From Argyresthia goedartella (lineage: Eukaryota > Arthropoda > Insecta > Lepidoptera > Argyresthiidae): a stretch of DNA of 64,000 bases. The notes beneath the pieces were generated by a model that made no database searches, was not told the origin of the DNA, and saw only the letters and a list, made by a program, of their open reading frames with translations. The first letter of the stretch is position 1. Every line of letters starts with the position of its first letter. This document shows positions 53,336-63,139 of the stretch, piece by piece. The stretch covers positions 15,805,579 to 15,869,578 of the forward strand of contig OX463816.1 in NCBI GenBank assembly GCA_949825045.1, in the 5' to 3' direction. Both the position numbers and the translations under genes were made by a program.

Positions 53336-54800
53336 CTATGCCATGCACATGCATGCAAAATTTCACGCCGGACAACTCCGCATGTACTACGATCGTTGGA
53401 AACAGTTGGGAGCTCCCACATACATTCTAAAAATTATACAAGGATGCCGCATTCCTTTTGTGTTGAAACCACCATTGCACATTCCAAACAGTCGCAGTGT
53501 GAAAACACCAGAATCAGAACAAATGTCGAAAATAATGAAAAACATGATCTCGCAGGGTATGCTAGAAAAGGTGCGCCCATCGCCCAGCTTTATTTCCCCG
53601 ATATTCCTGCGCCCCAAGAGCGACGGCACATGGAGGCCCATATTCAACTTAATAAATCTGAACCAATACGTCAACACTCGACTTTTCAGACTAATAAATG
53701 TTCATCGGGTAACGGATTTTCTACAACCAAAGGATTGGTTGGGCAAAGTGGACATTCACCAGGCATACTTCCATGTCCCTGTATTCGAAAGACACAGAAG
53801 GTTTCTCCGCCTTCTGTACGGCGACAAAAACCCACAAACACTGGAAATGACGTGCCTACCCTTCGGCCTTTGTTCAGCACCGAGAATATTCGCCTCAATT
53901 ACCAACTGGATAGCACAATACCTCCGCGATCACGGTATCCGGATCATCGTGTATCTCGACGATTTTATGCTGGCTCATCAAAACAAAGCCACTCTCATAA
54001 ATCAAGTGTCGTTGACACTGAACACGCTCGCCCACCTAGGCTGGCAAGTGAACACAGACAAATCTGTTTGCAACCCACAGAAGGCAGTGGAATACCTAGG
54101 CATTGTGTGGAACACATGGCAGAACGCGAAATACATTCCTCAGAGGTTAATAGCAAAAATACATTGCACGGTATCCAAAATCTTGACAACACGTCCGTCA
54201 AAGAGTTACAAGGTCTCATTGGCCTGCTGAACTTTGCCAGTTTTGCTGTACCGAGGGGTCGTCTAAATTACCGGTATTTACTGTTACAGGCCAACAAGGC
54301 CTTGAAACTAAAGATGACCAAAACCTTTCCTCTAGTTGCGAAAGCCCTAGTAGAGTTGGAATGGTGGCAGTTGAATTGTCGGAGGAGTACTCTACTTCAT
54401 GACCCACTATCGTCTCATTACCTAACAACAGATGCCAGCGACATCGGCTGGGGGCCAAATTAAACGAAATCTCAATAACAGGTTCATCGCTACCCTCACA
54501 GCAGAACCTTCATTGCAACTACAAGGAGATGTTGGTCATATTAAATGTTTAACGCCATCATTGTCAGCTCCTGAGCTCACAGTCACTGTTAATACAGTGC
54601 GACAACAAAACTATCGTCTCTTATCTAAGAAAAGAGGGAGGGGCGAAATCTATAGCCCTTACGAAGCTGGCAAGTGAAAGTGCTACAAGTACTGGACCAA
54701 AACAACATTCACATGTCCATCTATCACATAGCAGGGAACTACAACTGCGAAGCAGACCATTTATCACGTCTCAAAGAGCCACCAGAATGGCATCTCCTGT
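53238..54800 (+). pseudogene. DIRS copy 2 reverse transcriptase and RNase H
   Basis: RT motifs: MISQGMLEKVRPSPSFISPI, WRPIFNLINLNQYVNTRLF, KVDIHQAYFHVPV, LPFGLCSAPRIFA, VYLDDFML, GIVWNTW. The frame changes near 54180 to the connection (ELQGLIGLLNFASFA) and the RNase H first Asp (TTDASDIGWG), stops at TAA 54461-54463, and resumes in other frames toward YHIAGNYNCEADHLSR (about 54725-54772), the RNase H C-terminus. It overlaps the gag 3' end, as in other DIRS elements. Multiple shifts make it non-functional. Confidence 0.85.
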
Positions 54801-55222
54801 CAAACATAACAAATGTCGTGTTTGCCAAGTGGGGAACCCCCGTAATCGATCTTTTTGCTTCCAGGAGAGCTCATGTGGTTCCAACGTACTGTACACTGAA
54901 CAGAACCGACAACCAGGCGAGCATGTACGATGCTCTAGGCAGCAAGTGGGATTTCAAGTTGGCATGGCTGTTCCCGCCGCCTTATCTCATTACCAGAGTA
55001 TTGATGCACTTAAACAATGCACTGGGTGTGTACCTGATCGTAGCCCCAAGATGGCACAAAGTTTACTGGAGACCAGACCTGAAGAGCCGCGCATTGTCAC
55101 CCCCATTCACGATAAGGAACCTGTCGCAGGTCCTAGTCGATATAACGACGGGACGTCCGCCCCCCAACATATCGGAGATGACGCTGGAGATATGGAGATG
55201 TGGGGTTGGCAAGAACACCTAA
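54674..55222 (+). pseudogene. DIRS RNase H end and following DLFA/FPPP region
   Basis: After HLSRLKEPPEW the frame reads WGTPVIDLFASRRAHVVPTY, AWLFPPPYLITRVLMHLNNA and LIVAPRWHKVYW. This DLFA...FPP...AP.W segment is the region found between RNase H and the recombinase in DIRS/Ngaro-type elements and has been discussed as methyltransferase-like. Whether it has enzymatic function here is unknown. Confidence 0.75.
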
Positions 55223-55235
55223 GTGACTGGAGCGA

Positions 55236-56175
55236 GGAACAAAAAGCTCTGCTCCGTTCGAGCTGGCGTGAATCCACTCTTAGAACGTATAAACCAGCTT
55301 GGACCCGTTGGCGAAACTGGGCCATAACTCACAAGGTACATACACATAAACCTACAGGCTCAGACCTGGCCCGATCTTCCTCACTGATCTACATCAAAAG
55401 GAAGGCATTTCATACAGCACTATCCTTGTTCATAAATCTGTAGTGTCTACTCTTTGTGATCCCAGTGAAAGTAATAAGCTAAGCTCACTTACACTTGTAA
55501 AACAAGTCCTAAAGTCCATTGGGTTAGCTAAGCCTAAACCTATCAAAGCCCCCATCTGGGATATAGACTCCCTTGTAAACCATCTTTCTAAAAGAACCTG
55601 CAATTCATCAAGTATTTGCCACCTCTCAAAGAGCGGCTGCTTTACTCCTACTATGCTCGGGTAGACGTGTACACGATTTAACTTTACTTACCGTTACTCA
55701 GGAACACTGTATTATTTCAGATGACAGCGTAATCTTATGGCCATCTTTTGGCTCCAAAACTGACTCCATTACCCATCAACAATCGGGATGGAAGCTAAAT
55801 AAGAATAAGGACAAGTCACTGGATCCTATCTACTGGATACGCCGCCTCATTGAGTTGGGGAAACCTAGAAGAATTGCTGCTAAGTGCGATAATCTGTTTG
55901 TGAGTACTACAGGCGACCCCAAAGCTGCTACACGTACAATCATAGGGGGCTGGCTGAAGAAACTACTTCAAGATGCAAACATCAATGATACGCCTGGCAG
56001 TTTCAGATCAGCTGTTGCATCCAAAAACTGGATCGAACACTTTCCCATTGATGACATACTATCCCGAGGCAACTGGAAGTCTGCTAAAACGATCCAAATT
56101 TTTTATCAAAGAGCAGTAAAATCTGGAGATAGAAGAGAGTCATTGATTACGAACCTATTCTCCCCTGTCGAGTAA
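55236..56175 (+). pseudogene. DIRS tyrosine recombinase
   Basis: The N-terminal SAM-like core-binding domain starts at LSDWSEEQKALLRSSWREST and continues TYKPAWTRWRNWAITHKV. A one-base shift near 55373 and another near 55615 change frame. The catalytic part has the first Arg in CSGRRVHDLTLL (about 55663), the second Arg in TPGSFRSAVASKNW and the Tyr nucleophile in RGNWKSAKTIQIFYQRAV (56080-56120). It ends at TAA after SPVE (56173-56175). The enzyme would integrate the circular DIRS DNA by recombination at a short ATT-like site. The last ~320 bp frame is undamaged; the two shifts inactivate the whole. Confidence 0.88.
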
Positions 56176-56635
56176 TTAAGACAATTATGTATTGTTCAAT
56201 ACTTTATTCCAAAGTTTGATTTATATTTGCTGATTTTAGTATGTAATACCTACGTAATTTATTTACTGGTTTGGTACCATTTCTACGCAGGTTCTATCAA
56301 GATGAATAATAATACCTGTTTATAAGTTACAAGTTAATTTTATTTCCTTAAACCACACTAATCAACTCATCTTAACAGAAAGCAATACAGAACAGATACA
56401 ATAATTTCATAAGTCATAGTACCTAACCTACATACAGTACATGTAAACTTTAGGTTTCTTCCTAAGGGAACATCGATCAGTCCGAATAAATTATAGATAG
56501 ACACTTACTTGTTTATCACAATACCTGAATCATTCATAATTTCTGTATGTCACAACATAAACATACCTACTTTTATTTAAATATGTATGTTTACGAATCA
56601 CATTAGCGTCCACCAACACCAGGCGATATCAAACA
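56176..56635. other. DIRS 3' non-coding region
   Basis: AT-rich sequence between the recombinase stop and the internal complementary region. No gene seen. Confidence 0.6.
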
Positions 56636-56640
56636 CGTCT

Positions 56641-56747
56641 CTCATGTTTTTAATTAGGCCCTGAATATCGGTCAAGATATTTAATAGAGACGTTTTACCT
56701 GAAAATAAAACGTTTATTAAATATTTACCATATTCAGGGCCTAATAT
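56641..56747. repeat. DIRS internal complementary region (ICR)
   Basis: 56641-56685 is the reverse complement of the element's left tip (51703-51747). From AAT 56683 on, the sequence is the reverse complement of the right tip (to 57013) with about two mismatches. The two halves meet at AAT, complementary to the ATT shared by both ends. This is the junction of the circularised ends, used in DIRS replication as template to regenerate the tips. Confidence 0.93.
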
Positions 56748-56779
56748 TTTTTAAATCTGGCTGGTGGACATGAGAGATC

Positions 56780-57013
56780 CAATGAAGCTAAATTCGAATT
56801 CAACAATCCGAACTGCCTCGGTGGTGTGGTGGGGCGCGCGCGCAAACAAGGTACCACGCGGCTTAACCGAACATCCGGGCGGGAACGGACGGACCGGATA
56901 TATGTCACTAGTTTAGCACTGAAAATCAAGGATGTCTTCTCATGTTTTTAATTAGGCCCTGAATATGGTAAGTATTTAATAAATGTTTTATTTTCAGGTA
57001 AAACGTCTCTATT
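56780..57013. repeat. DIRS right inverted terminal repeat with unique tip
   Basis: The 187-bp core at 56780-56966 is followed by a 47-bp tip unique to the right end (GGTAAGTATTTAATAAATG ... GTCTCTATT). The left and right tips differ, which explains why the ICR needs two halves. Confidence 0.93.
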
Positions 57014-57837
57014 ACGAGCGTCGTCGCCGCCCGCTCTCCCATTTTCACTGAAATACGATCCTGATTCTATTACATTGTGAAACAAGATCTACCCGCACGA
57101 TTAAGAAACGCCGAGAATATCAGAATATTACGCATTATAGTAATTCGACAAATATAATTTTAAAATCCGGCCAAATATGAGTTGGACTCGCGCACCTAAG
57201 GTTCCACAGAAATCACATTTTTTGTTGTGAGGGAACTACAAATGTACGGATTTCAGATTTTTTCCTTTACTTGTGCTTGACCTTAGAAGACCTTGCTTCA
57301 TGCTGTGACGAAACAAACATTTGGTTTATTTCTCAGTAGGTAGAAATATATTTGTTTAAACAATCTCCAAAATGTGGATAAACTTTAAGAGCTATGAAAT
57401 AAGTCGTGAATCATAAATTTAAAATGAACATGGTTTAACTTCACCGTTGCTTTCAGTGGCGATATCCACTGAAAAAGTTAAATTATGACCATTTTACACA
57501 TTTGTGATGTTGTTTTGAAATGTCGCATTTACCATGGCTCATTCAATCGAAACTCATACGTAAGGGTGTTTAGTTACGATATAGTTTGGTAGGTCAAACA
57601 GATGCGTAGTTAGTTCAATGATGGAAATACAGATGGCGGTCGATCGCCTTTAAATTCCAGATGGTTTAACTCAAATTAGAACTTTATTCACTATAATTGC
57701 AATAAGATGTTTTATATAGAAAACAAATGAGTATTATTTTATGTACGGAGAATGGCTCTGTGAGAGAGCGAGACACCCACAGCAGACGCCGGCCACGTTA
57801 CACTCCGGGAGCCATAAGCGCTCTTATTTATTAACAA
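57014..57837. other. Non-coding spacer
   Basis: No gene or repeat end recognised. The GC-rich piece 57755-57815 next to the LINE stop may be its 3' UTR. Confidence 0.5.
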
Positions 57838-60800
57838 TTAAGACTTATGATGACCGGCCGCGTAGGCCGACTCTTTTTCCTGTCTCTGTTGATAGTACCT
57901 TTTTAGAATAGTTTTACATTTGTAGTTATTTATACATATGGAATCTATTACCTCTTTTGGGATGTCATTGAGTATCTGTGGTAAAATACATTGCGTTGTT
58001 CTTCTACCATAATCATTATTAGATCTAGGTATAACAAAGTTAGGCATGTGTGCTAGCGCGCGCAGGTGTTCGGGGCGCGTGCGGTGTTTTACATTGTGAA
58101 TGTTGTTTATTTCGTCACATATAATTAGCATGTTTGTTTTATTGTATACATTGATTATTTTACAATAGTCAAATATTGCTTTATCATCATCTATGTATTG
58201 CATTTTAATCTTAGTTGGAATAATATTTTTTAGCATTTTATGTTGTATTCTATATATGTTATCAATGTATGTTTTATAAGTTCTTCCATAGCTGCTTAAG
58301 CCATAACTCAGTATTGAATCTGCTAGTGATAAATATAGTAGTCTTAGAATGTTGAAAGGTAATTTATGCTTTAATATGACTAGTTTCCCCATTATAGCTC
58401 TTAACCGTTTGCATATAGATTCAATATGTGGACCCCAATTGAAATGTGTATCTATTATCATGCCTAGATATGTATGCTGATCGACTAGGTCCAACTTGTT
58501 ACAGAGCCCTGGATATCCAGTGCCTCTGTGGGTACCTTGGTGCACGCACTGGTGATCGTGGGCCACGATAGTTGGTTGTGTTGTTATTTTGAGATATGGG
58601 GAGTGAATATGCATCAGCTTAGTCTTTTGTGCATTTATTACTAATCTAATATCGTGGGCCCATTTACATAGTGCATCATAATTTGACTGGAGTCTCTTTT
58701 GAGCCTCCATAACATTTTTGTGTGCATATAGTAGACAGGTGTCATCAGCAAACTGGTACACAGACCCGCCGTTAAATATTTTCCACATATCGTTTACATA
58801 TAATAAGTACTCGGTTGGTGCCAGGATTGATCCCTGTGCCGAGCCCACTCTGGTAGGTATCTGATTACTGCGTGTACCTGCTATACTTACCGAAGTAAAT
58901 CTATTATTATGATAGTCTTTAAACCATTCTAGTAGCGGGCCCTGTATTCCACCTTCTTGGAGTTTTTGGTATAATGTTGGGTAGTTTAAAGTTTCAAATG
59001 CTTTACTAAAGTCTACAAATATTGCTAGTACATTTTGTTTTGCGTTTAAGTAGCCGTTGACCTCATTTGTAAATTTACTTAATAATTGACCAGTATTTTT
59101 TTTCTTTTGGAATCCATATTGGTTTTCGTGAATAATTTTGTTTAGTGACAGGTATTGATTTAATTGGTGAACGAAATATTTTTCTATAATTTTGTCTATG
59201 CATGATAAAATGGTTATGGGCCTATAATTATTTATGTCTGTAAAGCTACCTTTCTTATGCACCGGTCTGATTATTCCTAGTTTCAGGTCGTTAGGATATA
59301 TTGAAGTGGTGATGCATGCATTAATGAAGTGTGTTATTGCTGGGGTAATCTTGGAATTAATACTTTTTATATCCGATGCTTTGATTCCGTCGGGACCAGG
59401 GCTCTTCTTATCATTTAAGTTCTTAATTATTGCTTGCACCACCCTATCACTGATCTTGTTAATTCTCATACATGTGTTTGGTACATTAATGTATGTTTCT
59501 TCATTTAATAGTGGTCTACTACATGGGTTGCATATTTCGTTTACATTGTTCTGGAATTCTTCTGCAAATCTATTTGTTATATTATCTATTTTCTGATTTT
59601 TAAAAGCTTTAGTTATGGTGTCGTCTAAAGATTTGACAATTATACCGCATAGTTTGTTAATTACTTCCCACATTTTCTTTGTGTTCCTATAGTTTTCACA
59701 TATATGCTTTCTAGTATAGTTGTTTTTTATCTTATTTATATGTTTATTCGTTTTATTTCTATATCTATTATATAATAGTCTATTTTCCAAATTACACTCA
59801 TTCTTTTTCCATATTGCATTTTCATCTCTTTTTTACACATCTTTGTTATACTATTGCAGTTCCAAAGCACATTGCCTTCGTTTACCTGTATTTATTTTTA
59901 TCTCTTGGTTACTGTTATCGTACACATTTTTAAATTTTACAGTTATAAAGTTCAGTATGTCGTTCGGATTTTGGTAATTTAGAGCTTGGTTCCAGTCAAC
60001 GTCTTTTAAATTGTTATGTACTTTACCGTTATCTAGTTTTGTAATGTATTTATATTGTTTAATATTAACCTTCTTTGAGTTATCAGTGATTGATAGACCG
60101 GTTATGAAGTGATCTGCGAGAGCGTTATTTATTACCGCTGTTCGGACACATCTGTTTTCATTTGTATCTATGTCACGCATGAATATGTGGTCTATGCATG
60201 ATTTGGTTATTAAGTCCATTTTTTTTTTAATGCGCGTGTACTGACTGATACCACACTCTAAACCCAATTCATACATTTTATTCAGGTAACTGTTGACTAA
60301 CGTGTTTGGTGTTTTTAGATCAATATTTACATCTCCTAAAAGTATATAATTTTTGTTTACTGGGTACTTACACATTATATTGGATAATTCTGTTATGAAT
60401 TGGTTTTTATTTAGGCTGGGTGGTCTATACACTGCACACATTCCCACCACGCTATTATCACTTGTTAATATTTCACCGATGACGCATTCGAAATTACAAG
60501 TACATTCCGTCTTCCTCGTAAATGTGACACTTTTGTGGACGTATACTATAATTCCTCCTCCTTTCCTTGCGTTTCTCAATTCCGAGTACATAGTATAGCC
60601 CTCCATTTCGAACATCCCTGTACATGCTTGTGATATGTTTGCTTCGCATATAGCTAACTGGCTAACTAGCCGTGAACTGTTTGTTACGATAAATTCCAGT
60701 TGGTTGAAGTTTTTGATCATCGATCTAATATTGATGTTTAGAATAGTTAGACAGTTGTGTTTGTATGGAGTATTGTCCGTGAATTCATTCCAGGTGTTAT

Positions 60801-60840
60801 AGTTTTCTTCTGAGATATTATTTATGCTGCCTTCTTTTGG
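57838..60840 (-). pseudogene. LINE ORF2: endonuclease and RT, two in-frame stops
   Basis: A single minus-strand frame opens at 60840. Endonuclease: LTILNINIRSMIKNF, LAICEANIS, RNARKGGGIIVYVHKS, MCAVYRPPSLNKNQF, YILLGDVNIDLKTPN, CIDHIFMRD, ADHFITGLSI. TAG (59851-59853) and TAA (59833-59835) then interrupt, and the same frame continues into the linker (MWEVINKLCG), LNDKKSPGPDGIKASDIKS, GIIRPVHKKG, YRPITILSCIDKIIEK, FVDFSKAFETLNY, GSAQGSILAPTEYL and the catalytic FADDTCLLYA (about 58745). It ends at TGA-adjacent HHKS (57838). The clade is Jockey/CR1-like. Only two nonsense codons 18 bp apart interrupt about 1,000 codons. Confidence 0.88.
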
Positions 60841-60875
60841 TTATAGGTAAATTAGTCTGGTTATATGCCGGTCGT

Positions 60876-61679
60876 TTAATATTCACTCCTGGTTAAGTTG
60901 TTTGCCAGTTTTTCTATATCTGTAATAGATCTTATCGGGTAGGCTTTTTCATTATCTCCTTTCCTTGCCAGTACCGATCCATTTTTATACCACACATACT
61001 TGAACAAATTGGTTGTCTTGAGGTCTTGTTTAGCCTTCCACAGTAGAAATGAGTTATTTGGAGTGAGGGATTCCCGGATATATATTTTTTCATTGTCTTG
61101 TTTTCCTGTGTTCCATTGTTTTGCAGCTTGCAGCCATTTATCACGGCATCCCTCTCTCAGTGCTACGAGAATGATATCTGAGGATGTATTACTGTTTCCT
61201 GTCCTGTTATTCATTTTCTTCCTGTATGCTTTTTCGACTTCTTGTATTGGCAGATTTATCTTTTCGATTACTGATGTGATAATGTCTTTAATATTTTCCT
61301 TCTCTTTTTCCTGGATTCCACAGATTTCGATGTAATTTATCATTTGTTTTTGTTCGATGGCATTCACTTTCTGTTCAAGTATTTCGTTCCTCAGAGTTAT
61401 ATTTTTGCATTGGTTTTTAAGGTCCGTGCATTTTCTCTCGACCGTTTTTATACTATCAACATAACCATTGACTTTTGTTTCGTAATCATCTATTTTGTTC
61501 GAGTAGAACTGGAGTGTTTTTTCCAGTTCATCTCGTATAACCTGGCGAACTTCCCGTAACATACGAGCCATCATGGTTTGGTAATCCTCACGAGGGTCTT
61601 CGATCGGTATAGTTAAGGAGCGCAGTGTGGTGTTCCTTACACGGTCTGTCCTGCAACCACTTAGAATGCTGCGCTCCAT
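60876..61679 (-). CDS. LINE ORF1 with FP25K-like C-terminal domain
   Basis: Intact 267-codon frame from ATG 61679. Residues about 30-115 are predicted coiled coil (heptad-like VRQVIRDELEKTLQFYSNKI ... KNITLRNEILEQKVNAIEQK). The middle (EICGIQEKEKENIKDIITSV) looks like the start of an RNA-binding domain. The C-terminal part (IYIRESLTPNNSFLLWKAKQ, FKYVWYKNGSVLARK, IRSITDIEKL) resembles the baculovirus FP25K family domain, known to have relatives in insect retroelements. There is no zinc knuckle. It would chaperone LINE RNA. Stop TAA 60876-60878 lies about 35 bp before ORF2 opens. Confidence 0.8.
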   Translation of the reverse strand: MERSILSGCRTDRVRNTTLRSLTIPIEDPREDYQTMMARMLREVRQVIRDELEKTLQFYSNKIDDYETKVNGYVDSIKTVERKCTDLKNQCKNITLRNEILEQKVNAIEQKQMINYIEICGIQEKEKENIKDIITSVIEKINLPIQEVEKAYRKKMNNRTGNSNTSSDIILVALREGCRDKWLQAAKQWNTGKQDNEKIYIRESLTPNNSFLLWKAKQDLKTTNLFKYVWYKNGSVLARKGDNEKAYPIRSITDIEKLANNLTRSEY

Positions 61680-62400
61680 TGCGCGCTGGCAAACCTTGTG
61701 TTTCGACTTAAGAAAAGTCGAAAGTTAAACAATTATGGTCACACTAAATGACATATTTACATGAGATAAATTACAATTGAATATCTTTAAAAATATACAA
61801 CGAATATAAAATGTTAAAAGGTGGATATGTAGTAAAATATTTTACTAAAGGTTGAACTAATTTAAAGTTTCTGTGGTACTACAAATCTAAGGATATTAAT
61901 ATTTTTAACCTAATTAAAATATGTGGACTGAGTGAGCACTTACAAACATTTATTATCCAAAAACCTGCCACGTTAATGGTTCTTTTTGTATTTTACAAAC
62001 TTCCATATTCATTTTACTTAACTATACACCTAAATAGAAGTTTAAATCTTCAGTTTATTTATAACAAATCAGGTTTTCGTGAGTGTGCGGATTGAGTGAG
62101 CATAAGAAATTATTTGTAAAACCTTAAATATGTTACTGGGTGATCTACAAGTTATAAAGGTAAGTTAGCGTAGGTTTTACTAGAGACTAGTATATAAATA
62201 TTCTATGTTAAATTAATAAATTCACTGATTTCAGTGGTAGTTTGTGAGAACTGAGTGAGCGCACGTTTATCAATGTATATTGTTTCATCTTTTTACAAAT
62301 GAAGAGATTACTTTTACAAATGTTTTAGAACTTTTACTAGATGCACAGCATTTTCTCATTTTTTTTTAGAAGTGTGCTCACTCAATCCACACGCACATTT
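61680..62400. other. AT-rich spacer with a four-times repeated GAGTGAGC motif
   Basis: No gene. Motif copies: GTGGACTGAGTGAGCA (61923), GTGCGGATTGAGTGAGCA (62085), TTTGTGAGAACTGAGTGAGC (62241) and, inverted, TGTGCTCACTCAATCCACAC (62372). Confidence 0.7.
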
Positions 62401-62699
62401 ATTTTATAGGCCTATTACAGCCCATAGAATAGAGACGTATACGAAATACTTAGATATAAATGTGCCAGTACCGGATTTAATAAACAAAACCCGAACAAAA
62501 TCTATTCAGACTTCTTCAACATTATTCAAACAGAATTCAATAAAGTTTTTAAATTAAATAAAGTGACAACAACGGTAAGTCTAAATTTATTGACTAAAAA
62601 GTAAAGCTATCTTGTATGACCGTTATGAACAAAAAAACGTTGATAGCAAAATTCAAGACTAAGTAAAAAAGAATCCAAAACTTTCAAGTTGGTTTGTAG

Positions 62700-62882
62700 A
62701 GGTGCAATATCTTTACACATTATATAAAAATACAAAATTCAAATAATAGAATGAAAACAGTTTGGCAAATAATAAACCGTGACACTGGCAAAGTTATACC
62801 AAGGGACAATTATTTTTCCTTAAAGATATGTGATGATGTTGTTGAATCTAGCGCTGAGGTAGCTCGAACACAACAGCGCTAA
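62700..62882 (+). pseudogene. LINE linker fragment, plus strand
   Basis: MKTVWQIINRDTGKVIPRDN (from 62751) then VVESSAEVARTQQR and a stop. This resembles the linker between endonuclease and RT in Jockey/CR1-type ORF2 proteins. Truncated on both sides; the sequence before 62700 has similar amino-acid make-up but no sure motif. Confidence 0.5.
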
Positions 62883-62897
62883 TAGCACTAGCATCAG

Positions 62898-63139
62898 TCA
62901 AAAATCAAAATCAAAATCAAAATTCATTTATTTCCATAGGATGTTGTTACATCACTTAGATCCGTCATTACATTTTTTTGGGTGAGTTCACTAACACAAT
63001 GGCGGAATCTGTGGAGAAGAGCTCACCGAAGAAACTCCACAGTCGTCGCATCTTTTGCGTTTCCTTTTTTATATAAAATATTGTTAAATTACAAAATGAA
63101 TGCTAATTATATATCGAAACAGCCTGTTACTCAAACAAT
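62898..63139 (-). other. LINE 3' untranslated region with (ATTTTG)n tail
   Basis: On plus it starts with TCAAAAATCAAAATCAAAAT, the 3' microsatellite tail on the LINE strand. It continues to the ORF2 stop at 63140. Confidence 0.75.

Larger units (their letters stand above)
51703..57013 (+). mobile_element. DIRS element copy 2, structurally complete
   Basis: Begins ATTAAATATCTTGACCG and ends AAAACGTCTCTATT. Order: left inverted repeat, gag, RT-RNase H, tyrosine recombinase, internal complementary region, right inverted repeat. The two inverted repeats share a 187-bp core (51720-51906 and 56780-56966) and differ outside it. Both ends carry ATT. This is the DIRS-group plan, which replicates through a circle and inserts by tyrosine recombinase without target duplication. 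Coding regions have several frameshifts and a stop. Confidence 0.92.
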
